From Azospirillum sp. TSA2s (lineage in GTDB: Bacteria > Pseudomonadota > Alphaproteobacteria > Azospirillales > Azospirillaceae): a stretch of 64,000 nt of DNA. Made by a program: the position numbers and the translations under genes. A model generated the notes under the pieces. It did no database searches, was not told the DNA's origin, and saw only the letters and a program-made list of their open reading frames with translations. The stretch spans positions 2,505,501 to 2,569,500 of the forward strand of contig NZ_CP039650.1 of assembly GCF_004923315.1 (NCBI RefSeq), in the 5' to 3' direction. Below are positions 37,669-47,852 of this stretch, one piece after another. Each line of letters starts with the position of its first letter. Position 1 is the stretch's first letter.

Positions 37669-40392
37669 ATGCTGGGTCTAGGACCGATCGCCTTCGCCGC
37701 CCCCTGGGTCTTGACCGCACTGGCAGCCCTGCCGGTCCTGTGGTGGCTGCTGCGCGTCACGCCGCCGGCGCCGCGCACCATCCGGTTCCCCGCCATTCGC
37801 CTGCTGCGCGACCTGACCGCTCAGGAGGAGACGCCGGCCCGCACGCCCTGGTGGCTGCTGCTGTTGCGGCTGATCGTGGCGGCGCTCATCATCCTGGCGC
37901 TGGCCGGGCCGCTGCTGAATCCGCGCGCAGCCCTGCCCGGTGGCGGGCCGCTGTTGCTGGTGGTGGACAATGGCTGGGCCGCCGGACGCGACTGGCCGAC
38001 CCGCAAGCGCACGATGGACGAGCTGATAGCCCAGGCCGACCGCCAGCAGCGCCCGGTGATCCTGCTGCCCACCGCCCCGCCGGCCGATGGCCAGCCGATC
38101 CATGCCAGCGCCATCGTGCCGGCGCAGGAGGCGCGCCGTCTGGCCCAGGCGATGGTCCCCCTGCCCTGGCCGACCGATCGCGCCGCAGCGCTGGAGGCCC
38201 TCAAGGCGGTGGCGACGCAGGCCAATGGACGCGGTTCCATCCACGCGGTTTGGCTCAGCGACGGCGTCGGCGACAACCAGGCCGCCGCGCTGGCCGCCGG
38301 ATTGCAGCGGCTGGGGTCCGCCGACGTTCTCGACGATTCCGCCGAGCATCCGCCGCACCTGCTTCTGCCGCCGTCCAGCGAGGGGACCGCCCTGACCGCC
38401 CGTATCGTGCGCGCCGACCCGTCCAAGCCGGAACCGGTTACCGTCCGTCTCGGCGCCACCGACGGCCGGCTGCTGACCCGCCAGACCGTCGCTTTCGAAC
38501 CCGGCCAGAAAATGCGCGAGGTGCGGCTGGATGTGCCCACCGAACTGCGCAACGACGCCGCCAGCCTGCGGGTGGAGGGCGACACCACCGCCGGCGCCAC
38601 CGTCCTGCTCGACGAGCGCTGGCGCCGCCGTCCCGTCGGTCTCGTTTCCGGCCGGTCGGAGGGGGAAAGCCAGCCGCTGCTGTCCGACCTCTATTACCTC
38701 GAACGCGCGCTGTCCCCCTACAACGAGGTGCGGCGCGGCGAGACGCTGGACCTGCTGAAACGCGATCTGGCCGTGCTGATCCTGTCCGACATCGGCGCCC
38801 TGACCGGTACCGAGGTGCAGGACATCGAGGATTGGGTGAAGAAGGGTGGCGTGCTGATCCGCTTCGCCGGTCCGCGTCTCGCCCAGCATGCCGACACGCT
38901 GGTGCCGGAGCGGCTGCGCATCGGCGACCGCGCTCTGGGCGGTGCCCTGTCCTGGTCGGAGCCGGCCCGGCTGCAGCCCTTCCCGCCCAAGTCGCCCTTC
39001 GAGGGGCTGACCATCCCGCCCGATGTACAGGTGAACCGGCAGGTGCTTGCCGAACCGGCGCTGGATCTGGCCGACCGCACCTGGGCGAGGCTGGCCGACG
39101 GCACGCCGCTGGTCACCTCGCAGAAGCGCGGCGACGGCTGGGTCGTGCTGGTCCACACCACCGCCAGCCCGGACTGGTCCAACCTGCCGCTGTCCGGCCT
39201 GTTCGTCGATATGCTGCGCCGTCTGGTGGCACTCAGCGGCGGCGTGACGGGAACGGCGGCGACCGCCTCGCTCGATCCGGTGGAGGTGCTGGACGGCACC
39301 GGCCGGCTGGTTCCGCCGCCGCCGACCGCCTTCCCGATCCCCGGCAACGCCACCGCCGACGTGATCGGGCCGCGCCACCCGCCGGGATTCTACGGCACCG
39401 ACGATGCGCGGCGCGCGCTGAACCTGACCGCCGCCGTCACCACCCTCTCCCCGCTGCCGCCGATGCCGGCCGGGGTCGGGCGCGACGGCTATGGCGCCCG
39501 CGGCGAGGTTCCGCTGAAGCCGTCGCTGCTGGCGGCGGCGCTGGCCCTGCTTTCCATCGACCTGCTGATCGCACTGGCCCTGCGCGGCCTTCTGCGCCCG
39601 CCACGCCTGCGTCGTGGCGCCGGGGGTGCCGCGGCCGGCCTGCTGCTCGCCCTGGCACTGACATCGGCACCGCAGCCCGCCCGCGCGCTGGATCAGGACA
39701 AGGCGGTCAAGGTGACGGAGGAAACCTACCTCGCCTATGTCCGCACCGGCGACAGCAGCGTCGACGACACCGCCCGCGCCGGACTGGAAGGGCTGGTCAG
39801 CGTGCTCGGCCTGCGCACGGCGGTGGAGGCCGCGGGCGCGGTCAGCGTCGATCCCGAACAGGACGAACTGGCCTTCTATCCCCTGCTCTACTGGCCGGTG
39901 TCCGACCGGCAGAATCCGCTGTCCGATCAGGCGCGCCAGCGGGTGAACGAGTACATGCGCAACGGCGGCACTATCCTGTTCGATACCCGCGATCAATCGC
40001 CGGGCGGCGGCCCCGCCGTGCTGCAGACTCTGGTGGAGGGGCTGGACATTCCGCCGCTGGCCCCGGTTCCGCAGGACCATGTGCTGCGCAAGTCCTTCTA
40101 CCTGCTTTCCGACTTCCCGGGCCGCTATGCCGGTGGCCAGCTGTGGATCGAAGCGCGGGAGGGGATGGCCAATGACGGCGTTTCCTCCGTCGTCATCGGC
40201 GGCAACGACTGGGCGTCGGCCTGGGCGGTCGGCCGCAACGGCCAGCCCCTGTTCGCCGTGATCCCCGGCGGCGAGCGCCAGCGCGAGATGGCCTATCGCT
40301 TCGGCGTCAACCTCGTGATGTACGCGCTGACCGGCAACTACAAGGCCGATCAGGTCCATGTGCCCGCCATCCTGGAAAGGCTCGGCCAGTAA
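37669..40392 (+). CDS. DUF4159 membrane protein with BatA-type N-terminus
   Basis: 907 aa. The N-terminal two-helix module (FAAPWVLTALAALPVLWWLL, then LLLRLIVAALIILALAGPLL) is that of aerotolerance regulators BatA/BatB. A large domain with no recognised motif follows, then another helix near residue 640, and a C-terminal DUF4159 domain (YPLLYWPVSDRQNPL, GGTILFDTRDQ). It probably acts in the inner membrane with MoxR and the DUF58 protein. The next gene starts immediately after its stop. Confidence 0.87.
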   Translation: MLGLGPIAFAAPWVLTALAALPVLWWLLRVTPPAPRTIRFPAIRLLRDLTAQEETPARTPWWLLLLRLIVAALIILALAGPLLNPRAALPGGGPLLLVVDNGWAAGRDWPTRKRTMDELIAQADRQQRPVILLPTAPPADGQPIHASAIVPAQEARRLAQAMVPLPWPTDRAAALEALKAVATQANGRGSIHAVWLSDGVGDNQAAALAAGLQRLGSADVLDDSAEHPPHLLLPPSSEGTALTARIVRADPSKPEPVTVRLGATDGRLLTRQTVAFEPGQKMREVRLDVPTELRNDAASLRVEGDTTAGATVLLDERWRRRPVGLVSGRSEGESQPLLSDLYYLERALSPYNEVRRGETLDLLKRDLAVLILSDIGALTGTEVQDIEDWVKKGGVLIRFAGPRLAQHADTLVPERLRIGDRALGGALSWSEPARLQPFPPKSPFEGLTIPPDVQVNRQVLAEPALDLADRTWARLADGTPLVTSQKRGDGWVVLVHTTASPDWSNLPLSGLFVDMLRRLVALSGGVTGTAATASLDPVEVLDGTGRLVPPPPTAFPIPGNATADVIGPRHPPGFYGTDDARRALNLTAAVTTLSPLPPMPAGVGRDGYGARGEVPLKPSLLAAALALLSIDLLIALALRGLLRPPRLRRGAGGAAAGLLLALALTSAPQPARALDQDKAVKVTEETYLAYVRTGDSSVDDTARAGLEGLVSVLGLRTAVEAAGAVSVDPEQDELAFYPLLYWPVSDRQNPLSDQARQRVNEYMRNGGTILFDTRDQSPGGGPAVLQTLVEGLDIPPLAPVPQDHVLRKSFYLLSDFPGRYAGGQLWIEAREGMANDGVSSVVIGGNDWASAWAVGRNGQPLFAVIPGGERQREMAYRFGVNLVMYALTGNYKADQVHVPAILERLGQ

Positions 40393-42504
40393 ATGCCCGT
40401 CGATCTGCTCTCCGGACTTTCCGTGGCGCTGGCGCCTCTGCTGCCCTGGCCGGTGCTGGGCGCCCTGATCGGCTTTGCCTTTCTGGTTGTGCTGGTCGCG
40501 GCGCTGCGCCGGGCGCGCGGCACATGGCTGCGTCTGCTGGCGGTGGCGGTTCTGGCGCTCGCGCTCATCAACCCCTCGCTGGTCCAGGAGAAGCGCGACC
40601 CGATCAAGGACGTCGCCGTCGTGGTGATCGACGATTCGCCGAGCCAGACCATCGGCGATCGCCGCGCCCGCACCGAACGCGCAGCCGAACAACTGACCGA
40701 GCGGCTGAAGCGCTTCGACGATCTGGAGGTGCGCGTCGTCCGCAGCACGGAAGGTGCGGACAATGGCGGCTCGATCAACGAGACCCACCTGTTCGACGCG
40801 CTGAACCGTGCCATGGCCGACGTGCCGCGCCGCCGCATGGCCGGCGCCGTCTTCATCACCGACGGTCAGGTGCACGACGTGCCGCAGGTGCCCGGCAAGC
40901 TGGCCGACATCGGCCCGATCCACACCCTGCTGACCGGCGACCGCGACGAGGGCGACCGCCGCATCGCCATCGTGCAGGCGCCGAACTACGGCATCGTCGG
41001 CAAGCCGGTGGAACTGACCATCCGCGTCGACGACATGCCCGGCCACCAGTCCGCCGACGCCGCGGTGACGCTGCGCCAGGATGGCGGCACGCCGGGGACC
41101 ATCCGCGTGCCGGTCGGCCGCGACGTGCGGGTCGACCTTCCCGTCACCCATGGCGGCCAAAATGTGCTTGAGCTGGAGGTCGAACCAGCGAAGCAGGAAC
41201 TGACGCTCGCCAACAACCGCGCGGCGGTCGTGGTCAACGGCGTGCGCGACCGGCTGCGCGTTCTGCTGGTCTCCGGCGAGCCCCATGCCGGGGAGCGCAC
41301 ATGGCGCAACCTGCTGAAGGCCGACCCGGCGGTCGATCTGGTCCACTTCACCATCCTGCGCCCGCCGGAAAAGCAGGACGGCACGCCGATCCGCGAGCTG
41401 TCGCTGATCGCCTTCCCGATCCGCGAACTGTTCGAGGTGAAGCTGGACGAGTTCGACCTGATCATCTTCGACCGCTACCGCCGCCGTGGCGTGCTGCCGC
41501 AGATGTATCTGGAGAACATCGCCGACTATGTCCGCAAGGGCGGCGCCCTGTTGGAGACCTCCGGCCAGGGCTATGCCGGCCCGCTGTCGCTCTACCGCAC
41601 GCCGCTGGGCTCGATCCTGCCGGCGGCGCCCAGCGGCCAGACGGTGGATCGTCCCTTCCTGCCGACCGTCACGGATGTCGGCCGCCGCCATCCGGTGACC
41701 GCCGGGCTTCCCGGTGACCGGCTGGACGCGCCGCCGACCTGGGGCCGCTGGTTCCATCAGGTCGATGTGACGCCGAACAACGGCACGGTGGTGATGCAGG
41801 GCGCCGACAACCGTCCTCTCCTGGTGCTGGACCGCGTCGGCAAGGGCCGGGTGGCTCAGCTCGCCTCCGACCAGATCTGGCTGTGGAGCCGCGGCTTCGA
41901 AGGCGGAGGCCCGCAGGCGGAGCTTCTGCGCCGCCTGGCCCACTGGCTGATGAAGGAACCGGAGCTGGAGGAGAACGACCTGCGCGCCCATGTCGACGGC
42001 AACCGCATCACGGTCGAACGCCGCTCCCTCACCCCCGATCCGCGCTCCGTCACCATCACCGACCCGTCGGACCAGACCAGCACGCTGCAACTGACCGACG
42101 ACCGCACCGGCCGTGCCATCGCCACGGTGACCGCCGCGGCCCCCGGCATCTACCGCATCTCCGATGGGGAACGGACGACGCTGGCCGTGGTCGGTGCGGT
42201 GAACACGCCAGAGTTGGCCGACGTCCGCTCCACTGGCGACCGCATGAAGCCGGTGGCCGAGGCGACCGGCGGCGGCATCCATTGGGTGACCGACACCGAC
42301 ACCGACAGCGGCCCCAATCCCGGGATCGATGTGCGCCGCACCCAGCCCGACCGCAGCCAGACCGGCTCCGGCTGGATCGGCCTGCGCGCCAACGGCGACT
42401 ATACGGTGACCGGAGTGACCGACGTGCCGCTGCTGCCGGTGGGCGCGGTGCTGGCCCTGGTGCTGGGCGGACTGCTGATGGCATGGCGTCGGGAGGGCCG
42501 CTGA
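40393..42504 (+). CDS. Large membrane protein of the moxR operon
   Basis: 703 aa. Two N-terminal helices (VLGALIGFAFLVVLVAAL and LRLLAVAVLALALINPSL) and one C-terminal helix (VGAVLALVLGGLLMAW) flank a large non-membrane part. That part starts with a VWA-like strand (VVVIDDSPSQTIGDR) and includes a glutamine-amidotransferase-like fold (LLVSGEPHAGERTWRN, FDLIIFDRYRRRG, GGALLETSGQGYAG). It is the last gene of the moxR unit, starting directly after the DUF4159 stop. Precise function unknown. Confidence 0.82.
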   Translation: MPVDLLSGLSVALAPLLPWPVLGALIGFAFLVVLVAALRRARGTWLRLLAVAVLALALINPSLVQEKRDPIKDVAVVVIDDSPSQTIGDRRARTERAAEQLTERLKRFDDLEVRVVRSTEGADNGGSINETHLFDALNRAMADVPRRRMAGAVFITDGQVHDVPQVPGKLADIGPIHTLLTGDRDEGDRRIAIVQAPNYGIVGKPVELTIRVDDMPGHQSADAAVTLRQDGGTPGTIRVPVGRDVRVDLPVTHGGQNVLELEVEPAKQELTLANNRAAVVVNGVRDRLRVLLVSGEPHAGERTWRNLLKADPAVDLVHFTILRPPEKQDGTPIRELSLIAFPIRELFEVKLDEFDLIIFDRYRRRGVLPQMYLENIADYVRKGGALLETSGQGYAGPLSLYRTPLGSILPAAPSGQTVDRPFLPTVTDVGRRHPVTAGLPGDRLDAPPTWGRWFHQVDVTPNNGTVVMQGADNRPLLVLDRVGKGRVAQLASDQIWLWSRGFEGGGPQAELLRRLAHWLMKEPELEENDLRAHVDGNRITVERRSLTPDPRSVTITDPSDQTSTLQLTDDRTGRAIATVTAAAPGIYRISDGERTTLAVVGAVNTPELADVRSTGDRMKPVAEATGGGIHWVTDTDTDSGPNPGIDVRRTQPDRSQTGSGWIGLRANGDYTVTGVTDVPLLPVGAVLALVLGGLLMAWRREGR

Positions 42505-42624
42505 GAGGTCCTCCGGATGTCTGATTTGGCAGTGAAAATTTTCTGAAAACAGCCTGTTGCGTTCAGCCGGGCTTCCGATTATGGTGCCGCTCCTTCCGGC
42601 GATACGAACGATCGCCGCGCCGGT

Positions 42625-42699
<75 letters not shown>

Positions 42700-42720
42700 A
42701 CTTTCCCAGAAAAACAGCCG

Positions 42721-42725
42721 ACATT
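42721..42725. repeat. Target-site duplication, left copy (ACATT)
   Basis: ACATT directly precedes the TGTGTCGC left end of the Tn7-like element. The same five bases directly follow its right end at 60542-60546. Confidence 0.8.
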
Positions 42726-42804
42726 TGTGTCGCTTTTCTCTTTAGATGAGAAATGGCGCTTATACCTGAGAATGCAGCACGTATAGGCGAGACGGCTTCG
42801 TGAT
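42726..42804. repeat. Left end of the Tn7-like element with TnsB-site-like repeats
   Basis: It starts TGTGTCGCTTTT. TGAGAAATGGC (42747) and TGAGAATGC (42767) repeat exactly 20 bp apart, and CGAGACG follows. The same TGAGAATG and CGAGACG words occur in inverted orientation near the right end. The whole 358-bp stretch from the end to tniQ holds no convincing gene. Confidence 0.65.
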
Positions 42805-43083
42805 TTCCAGAATCCGAAACAATAGTGCCACTCAATAGGTTGCCCCGCCTGAAGGGCACGCTAGGTGCGCCACGCGGCCTTCAGGAACGTAGACGCTGCG
42901 GCACTCGGCATTCTTGGATTTCTCTCACGTAAAGGCATCCCGTTTGGAGGGAGTCCTTTGGGGCCGAGTCACACTGCGGTATGCCGCGGGAAGCATGCGG
43001 CGATCGCCCAGACGCCTCCACGACAACGGTGTTGCCAATCCCGATGATGGAGTCGTCAGGCTCTACCTACCGGGGGCTTAGGC

Positions 43084-44379
43084 ATGCAGCCAATCGCCAA
43101 CGTATTCTGGCCGGGGCGCCCGGCTCTCCTGGAGGGTGAATCCTTCTCATCCTGGTTCGCCCGCGTCGCGGCAGCAAATGGCCTCAGGCCGGCTGACCGG
43201 TATCGAATCCTTCAACCCGGCGGCGACCGTAATCCACGAGATCTGGACCGCTATAGCGACGTCCACCTGCTGAGCATGATGGCTGGCAAAACCGGAGTCT
43301 CCGTGGAGACCTTGAAGCAGTCCACATTCCACCGGTGGTCCGGCCTTGCATTCGAACGAGACGATGGCCTCGTCAAGTTGGACTGGCTGCCGCCGGCCGG
43401 CCGGGAGCGGGCAAAGCGATGCTTCGGTCAGCAGGCTTGCCCGCGTTGCCTCGCCGAGGACGCAGTGCCTTTCCTGCGTCTCGACTGGCGCCTCTCCTTC
43501 ATCACGGCGTGCCCCACGCACAAGTGCCTACTGCTCGACCGCTGTCCCGCTTGCAACGAACCGTTCAGCGTGCTCCGACAGGACAGGTACGGCGGGGTCT
43601 TCTGTTGGTCGTGCGGCACCAACATCAGCTTAGCGGCCAGTGATCCACCTCCTGTCAATTGCCTGCCGACGCAGGAGGATCTGCTCACCACTCTGTCCCA
43701 AGGCTGGAAGACACTCGGGAGCTACGGTCCCGTCTACTCCTTCACCGCTCTGCGCATCCTGTTCCTGATCGTCCGGTTGATCGCCGGCGGCCGGCATGCC
43801 TACGCCCTGAGGGACTGGGTCGCCAACCAGGAATCGCGGCTTGCAGTGCCTCCGGAGACCTTGCCGCGGGTAAGAGATGGAGCGTTGCTGACCGTGCGCG
43901 CTCGTAGCGTGATCGTCACGATGGCCCATTATCTCATGGAAGATTGGCCGCATCGTTTTGTTGCTGCGGCGCAAGGGGTCGGGATGTCCAGCCGTGATGT
44001 CCGCAAGCGTGTGGATGGTGCCTATCCGTTCGCCTATGCCGACGCTGTGGAATGGAACCTGACCGAGCCTTCGAACGGCAGCACTCGGGATGAGGTTCTC
44101 GCCGCGAAAGATGTGCTCCTGAGCCGTGGCCAGTCGGCGACCTACCGGAAACTGAAGGAACTGCGGGGCGGTAAGGCCGGAACGATGAGTGAGGTGGCCG
44201 ATCCTGCAGCGGATGGGGCCGCTTGGGGCAAGGGGCGGTACTGGAAGCTTGATGGCGTCTCCCCCGAGGTAAAGGAGGCTGCGCGCATCGCTGCGCACCG
44301 CTCCGGTGAAAACGTCGGGGTCTGGCTGGATCGACTGGTGCGTAAGGAATTGAATATGCCCTCTATGCGTGTATCCTGA
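43084..44379 (+). CDS. tniQ: TniQ/TnsD-family target-selection protein
   Basis: 431 aa. The N-terminal TniQ domain begins FWPGRPALLEGESFSSWFARVA. It carries zinc-finger pairs CPRC and CPTHKCLLLDRCPAC, then CWSC (about residues 124-185), and a helical region follows. The last about 40 residues (VSPEVKEAARIAAHRSGENVGVWL...) look like a ribbon-helix-helix segment, which is not part of the usual TniQ. TniQ proteins choose the target site for Tn7-like transposons; the tRNA gene next to this element is the likely target. It is the gene nearest the left end, before tnsA, which is an unusual order. Confidence 0.85.
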   Translation: MQPIANVFWPGRPALLEGESFSSWFARVAAANGLRPADRYRILQPGGDRNPRDLDRYSDVHLLSMMAGKTGVSVETLKQSTFHRWSGLAFERDDGLVKLDWLPPAGRERAKRCFGQQACPRCLAEDAVPFLRLDWRLSFITACPTHKCLLLDRCPACNEPFSVLRQDRYGGVFCWSCGTNISLAASDPPPVNCLPTQEDLLTTLSQGWKTLGSYGPVYSFTALRILFLIVRLIAGGRHAYALRDWVANQESRLAVPPETLPRVRDGALLTVRARSVIVTMAHYLMEDWPHRFVAAAQGVGMSSRDVRKRVDGAYPFAYADAVEWNLTEPSNGSTRDEVLAAKDVLLSRGQSATYRKLKELRGGKAGTMSEVADPAADGAAWGKGRYWKLDGVSPEVKEAARIAAHRSGENVGVWLDRLVRKELNMPSMRVS

Positions 44380-44437
44380 TATTGCGCGAGAAAGCCTAGA
44401 AGCGAGTCCTCTGAGGTTGCATCCAGGGAGGTGGCTC

Positions 44438-45091
44438 ATGCCGGTCCGTAAGATCGGTCTCTGTTACCGAAGCGTCAGCGGGCGGGTTCCGATGGGCACC
44501 GGCCGGGCATCGGTCGCCGTCGAATCGACGCTGGAGCGCGACTTCGCTCTGCTGCAGCGATTTGATCGCGATGTTGCCGGGATTGAAGAGCAGCCGGTGC
44601 GCATCGAATACCAAGTCGGTCGGGGGACCAACCGCCGCTATGTGCCGGATTTTCTGGTCACCTACCGCGACGTTGCCCGGTCGCCGCGGCTGGTCGAGGT
44701 TAAATACTCTACCGATCCGCATCTGATGTGCGGTGCTTTGGAGGAGCGCTTCGCTGCCGCACGGACCTTCGCCACCGAGCGCGGCTGGGTTTTCGCCCTG
44801 GTGACGGAGAAGGAAATCCGCACCCCGCGGTTGGAGAACGCCACCTTCCTCTTGCCCTTCCGCGATCGTGCCCCCGCCCCAGAGGTGCGCACGCGGATGC
44901 TCAAGGCCGCCGCCAGGGCGCCAATCACCGTGCAGGACCTCGCTGACTGCGTCGTGGACAACGGAGGCGGACGCGAGCGGGTGCTGCCCAGCCTGTGGAC
45001 CTTGGTAGCGCGCTTCGAACTCGTGACCGACCTCGACCGACCAATCACCATGAGAACTCTACTGCTGTGTCCGGAAGGAGGCGGCGAATGA
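44438..45091 (+). CDS. tnsA: TnsA-like transposon endonuclease
   Basis: 217 aa. TnsA cuts the 5' ends of the transposon so that it moves by cut-and-paste. The restriction-enzyme-like catalytic set is visible: E in VESTLERDF (about residue 29), D in YVPDFLVTY (about 72) and E-x-K in RLVEVKYS (about 88-90). A small winged-helix-like C-terminus follows. I chose the ATG at 44438, which has GGGAGG upstream; an earlier in-frame ATG at 44369 lacks one. The stop overlaps the tnsB ATG (ATGA). Confidence 0.85.
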   Translation: MPVRKIGLCYRSVSGRVPMGTGRASVAVESTLERDFALLQRFDRDVAGIEEQPVRIEYQVGRGTNRRYVPDFLVTYRDVARSPRLVEVKYSTDPHLMCGALEERFAAARTFATERGWVFALVTEKEIRTPRLENATFLLPFRDRAPAPEVRTRMLKAAARAPITVQDLADCVVDNGGGRERVLPSLWTLVARFELVTDLDRPITMRTLLLCPEGGGE

Positions 45092-46065
45092 CGAAGCCGT
45101 TCAGCTTCAACCCCGGCGCGGCGGTGACCTGCCGAGGGCGCGCTTTCACCATCTTGGAAGCGGTCACCGCCTCCTCCGTGCTGGTCGAGGACGCCGAGAC
45201 AAAAGAGATGGAAGTGGTACCCGTCTCCAGGCTGTCGCGTCCGGACGGTGCGGATAGGCCGGAACCGCGCCGGTCGCTGGACAGCCTCCCCGAGGACGAT
45301 CTGGCTGAAGCGAAGCGCCGCTTCGCGATCATCAAGCCCCTGGTTCGCTGTGCGCGCCGCAGCCACGACGACGTTAAGGCGGTTGCTGAGCAGAATGGCA
45401 TCGGCCTCTCCACTCTTTACCGCTGGATCCAGACCTACGAAGGGAGGCGGCTTATGTCGGACCTTGCCCCGCGCCGCAAGGGTCGGACCATGCCCAAGCG
45501 GCTCGACGCCACAACTGAAGCAGTCATCGACAGCGTCATCCAGGACCTCTACCTGTCCAAGCAGAAGGCCACCGGCGAGGCGGTCATCATCGAGGTGCAC
45601 CGGCGGTGCCGGGCGGCCAACTTGGCGAAGCCGGCGAGCAGCACGATCCGCACGCGCCTACGGGCGATCGACCCCAGGGAGAAAGTGCTGAAGCGGGAGG
45701 GCCGCAAGGCGGCCCACGACAAGTTCGGCAGGGTGAAGGGCGAGTTCCCCGGTGCCGACTCGCCGCTCGCTGTCGTTCAGATCGACCACACGCTGCTGGA
45801 CATCATCGTGCTGGACGAGGAGATGCGCCTGCCGATCGGCCGCCCCTGGCTAACGCTGGCTATCGATGTCTTCAGCCGCATGGTGGTCGGCTACCACCTG
45901 TCGCTGGACCATCCCAGCGCCGTTGCCGTGGGGCTGTGCCTCTGTCATGGCATGCTGGACAAGGCGGCTGAACTGGAGCGACTCGGCATCAAGGGCGAGT
46001 GGCCGGTGTGGGGCAAGCCGCGCATGATCCACTCCGACAATGGCAAGGACTTTCGCAGCTACCTG
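45088..46065 (+). pseudogene. tnsB: tnsB 5' part (DDE transposase, interrupted)
   Basis: The first 326 codons of a Mu/Tn7-type DDE transposase. A helix-turn-helix region (GIGLSTLYRWIQTYEG) precedes the catalytic core. The first aspartate is in LAVVQIDHTLLD and the second in MIHSDNGKDF. The gene is cut after SYL by an IS21-type element with a 6-bp duplication TACCTG. Joined to 51552-52532 it gives an unbroken 652-residue protein, close to Tn7 TnsB. The start overlaps the tnsA stop. The residual frame runs on into the IS and stops at 46197. Confidence 0.9.
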
Positions 46066-46200
46066 TGCAGATTCCGACTGAAAGCGGCCACGGTTTCCGA
46101 CGCCAAAGCGGCCAGTGTTCCGATCGCAAGCCGGCCGGCATTCCGATTTGAAGGCGGCCACCGTTCCGACATGAAGCCGGCCCCCCTTCCACCGTGAAGG
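46066..46200. repeat. Multiple terminal repeats of IS21 element A
   Basis: At least five tandem copies of a unit of about 20-27 bp, TTCCGA-N4-AAGCSGGCC-like, run from the left end. Four inverted copies occupy 51455-51545 at the right end. IS21 elements carry such transposase-binding repeats. Confidence 0.8.
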
Positions 46201-46295
46201 CGGCCGGCATCATCGTCGGCATGATGATGGTGTCTTCCCTGCGAGGAGAGCTTCCATCAAGCACCGCCTCCTGATCCAACCGACAGGAGGAGCGG

Positions 46296-47843
46296 ATGCC
46301 AGCCTTGAGGCTTTCCATGCGGCAAATCCGTGAATTGTTTCGCCTGAAGTTCGGCAGCCTGCTGCCGACCAGCGATCGCCAGATCGCAGCCCAGCTCGGT
46401 GTCGCGCGCAGCACCGTGGCGGAGTACCTGGAGCGCGCCCATGTCGCAGGCCTGTCCTGGCCACTGCCCCCCGACCTCAGCGATGCCGAGCTGGAGGAGC
46501 GGCTGTTCGCCCGTCCGAACATTCGCCCCGGCGCCCGCCGGCGTCCGGAACCCGACTGGGCGGCTATGCACCGCGAACTCAAACGCCCGGGCGTCACGCT
46601 GATGATCCTGTGGGAGGAGTACCGCGCCGCTCATCCCGACGGCTACGGCTACAGCCGCTTCTGCGAGTTGTACCGGGAGTTCGAGGCGCGGCTCGCCCCC
46701 AGCATGCGTCAGCCCCACCTGGCCGGCGACAAGGTCTTCGTCGACTACTCCGGCAAGACGCTGCCCATCCGCGATCCCGCCACCGGCGCCGTGCGGCCCG
46801 CCCAGCTCTTCATCGCCGTGCTGGGCGCCTCCAACTACACCTACGCCGAGGCGACCTGGACGCAGACGCTGCCCGACTGGATCGGGGCGCATGTCCGCAT
46901 GCTGGAAGCGTTTCAGGGCTGCCCGCGTCTGATCGTGCCGGACAACCTGAAAAGCGGCGTCCTCAAGGCTTCCTTTTACGACCCGGAGCTCAACCGCAGT
47001 TATGCCCACATGGCGCACGCCTACAGCGTCGGCATCCTGCCGGCGCGTCCGCGTCGCCCGCGTGACAAGGCCAAGGTGGAAGCCGGTGTGCGCATTGCGC
47101 AATACTTCATCCTCGGCCGGCTGCGCAATCTGCCGTTCTTCTCCCTGGCCGAAGCCAATGGCGCGATCGACCGGGTGCTGGAAGACCTCAACACACGACC
47201 CCAGCGTCGCCTTGGGCTCAGCCGCAGGGAGCTGTTCGAACAGCTTGATCGGCCGGCGCTGCGGCCGCTACCCGACACGCCCTACGAATACGCGGAGTGG
47301 AAGCTCGTGCGCGTCGGCCCCGACTACCATGTCGAGGTCGCCGGCTTCTACTACTCGGTACCGGCGGCGCTGATCCGCCAACAGATCGACGCACGCCTCA
47401 CCGCCACCACGGTGGAGTTCTTCCACCGCGGCCAGCGGGTCGCCGCCCATGCCCGCCGACACGGCGGCGAGCGCCACAGCACCGTGCCCGAGCACATGCC
47501 GGCGGCACACCGCCGATACGCCGAGTGGAGCCCTGAACGTTTCGAGCGGGACGCCGGCGACCTCGGCCCCAACACTGTGGCGTTGATCCGCGCCATCCTC
47601 GCCAGCCGGCCGCACCCGGAACAGGGCTTCCGCACCTGCCGTGGCGTGCTGAAGCTGTTTCGCGGCCCCAACCGGGCCCGCGCCGAGGCGGTGAGTGCCC
47701 GGGCGCTGGAGATCGGCGCCACCACCGCCGACAGCATCGCCTCGATCCTACGCAACAACCTGGACCGGGTTCGCTCCACCGCCCGCCCTGAGGCGCCGGC
47801 GCTGGACCACGCCAACATCCGCGGCTCGCGGTACTTTCATTAG
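46296..47843 (+). CDS. istA: IS21-family transposase IstA (element A)
   Basis: 515 aa. An N-terminal helix-turn-helix (SDRQIAAQLGVARSTVAEYL) and the integrase core with D in KVFVDYSG, D in LIVPDNLKSG and E in RDKAKVEAGV are intact. The Mu-transposase-like C-terminal domain (YSVPAALIRQQIDARLT) follows. istB starts 9 bp later. It appears functional. Confidence 0.94.
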   Translation: MPALRLSMRQIRELFRLKFGSLLPTSDRQIAAQLGVARSTVAEYLERAHVAGLSWPLPPDLSDAELEERLFARPNIRPGARRRPEPDWAAMHRELKRPGVTLMILWEEYRAAHPDGYGYSRFCELYREFEARLAPSMRQPHLAGDKVFVDYSGKTLPIRDPATGAVRPAQLFIAVLGASNYTYAEATWTQTLPDWIGAHVRMLEAFQGCPRLIVPDNLKSGVLKASFYDPELNRSYAHMAHAYSVGILPARPRRPRDKAKVEAGVRIAQYFILGRLRNLPFFSLAEANGAIDRVLEDLNTRPQRRLGLSRRELFEQLDRPALRPLPDTPYEYAEWKLVRVGPDYHVEVAGFYYSVPAALIRQQIDARLTATTVEFFHRGQRVAAHARRHGGERHSTVPEHMPAAHRRYAEWSPERFERDAGDLGPNTVALIRAILASRPHPEQGFRTCRGVLKLFRGPNRARAEAVSARALEIGATTADSIASILRNNLDRVRSTARPEAPALDHANIRGSRYFH

Positions 47844-47852
47844 GAGCCCACC

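Noticed and set aside
42865..43047. A 60-codon ORF at the left end of the transposon
   Set aside because: No ribosome site, no motif, and it lies in the end-repeat region; probably non-coding.
46066..46200. CRISPR-like array
   Set aside because: The short tandem units are the transposase-binding repeats of IS21-A: they vary, have no uniform spacers and are mirrored at the other end. No CRISPR array was seen in the window.
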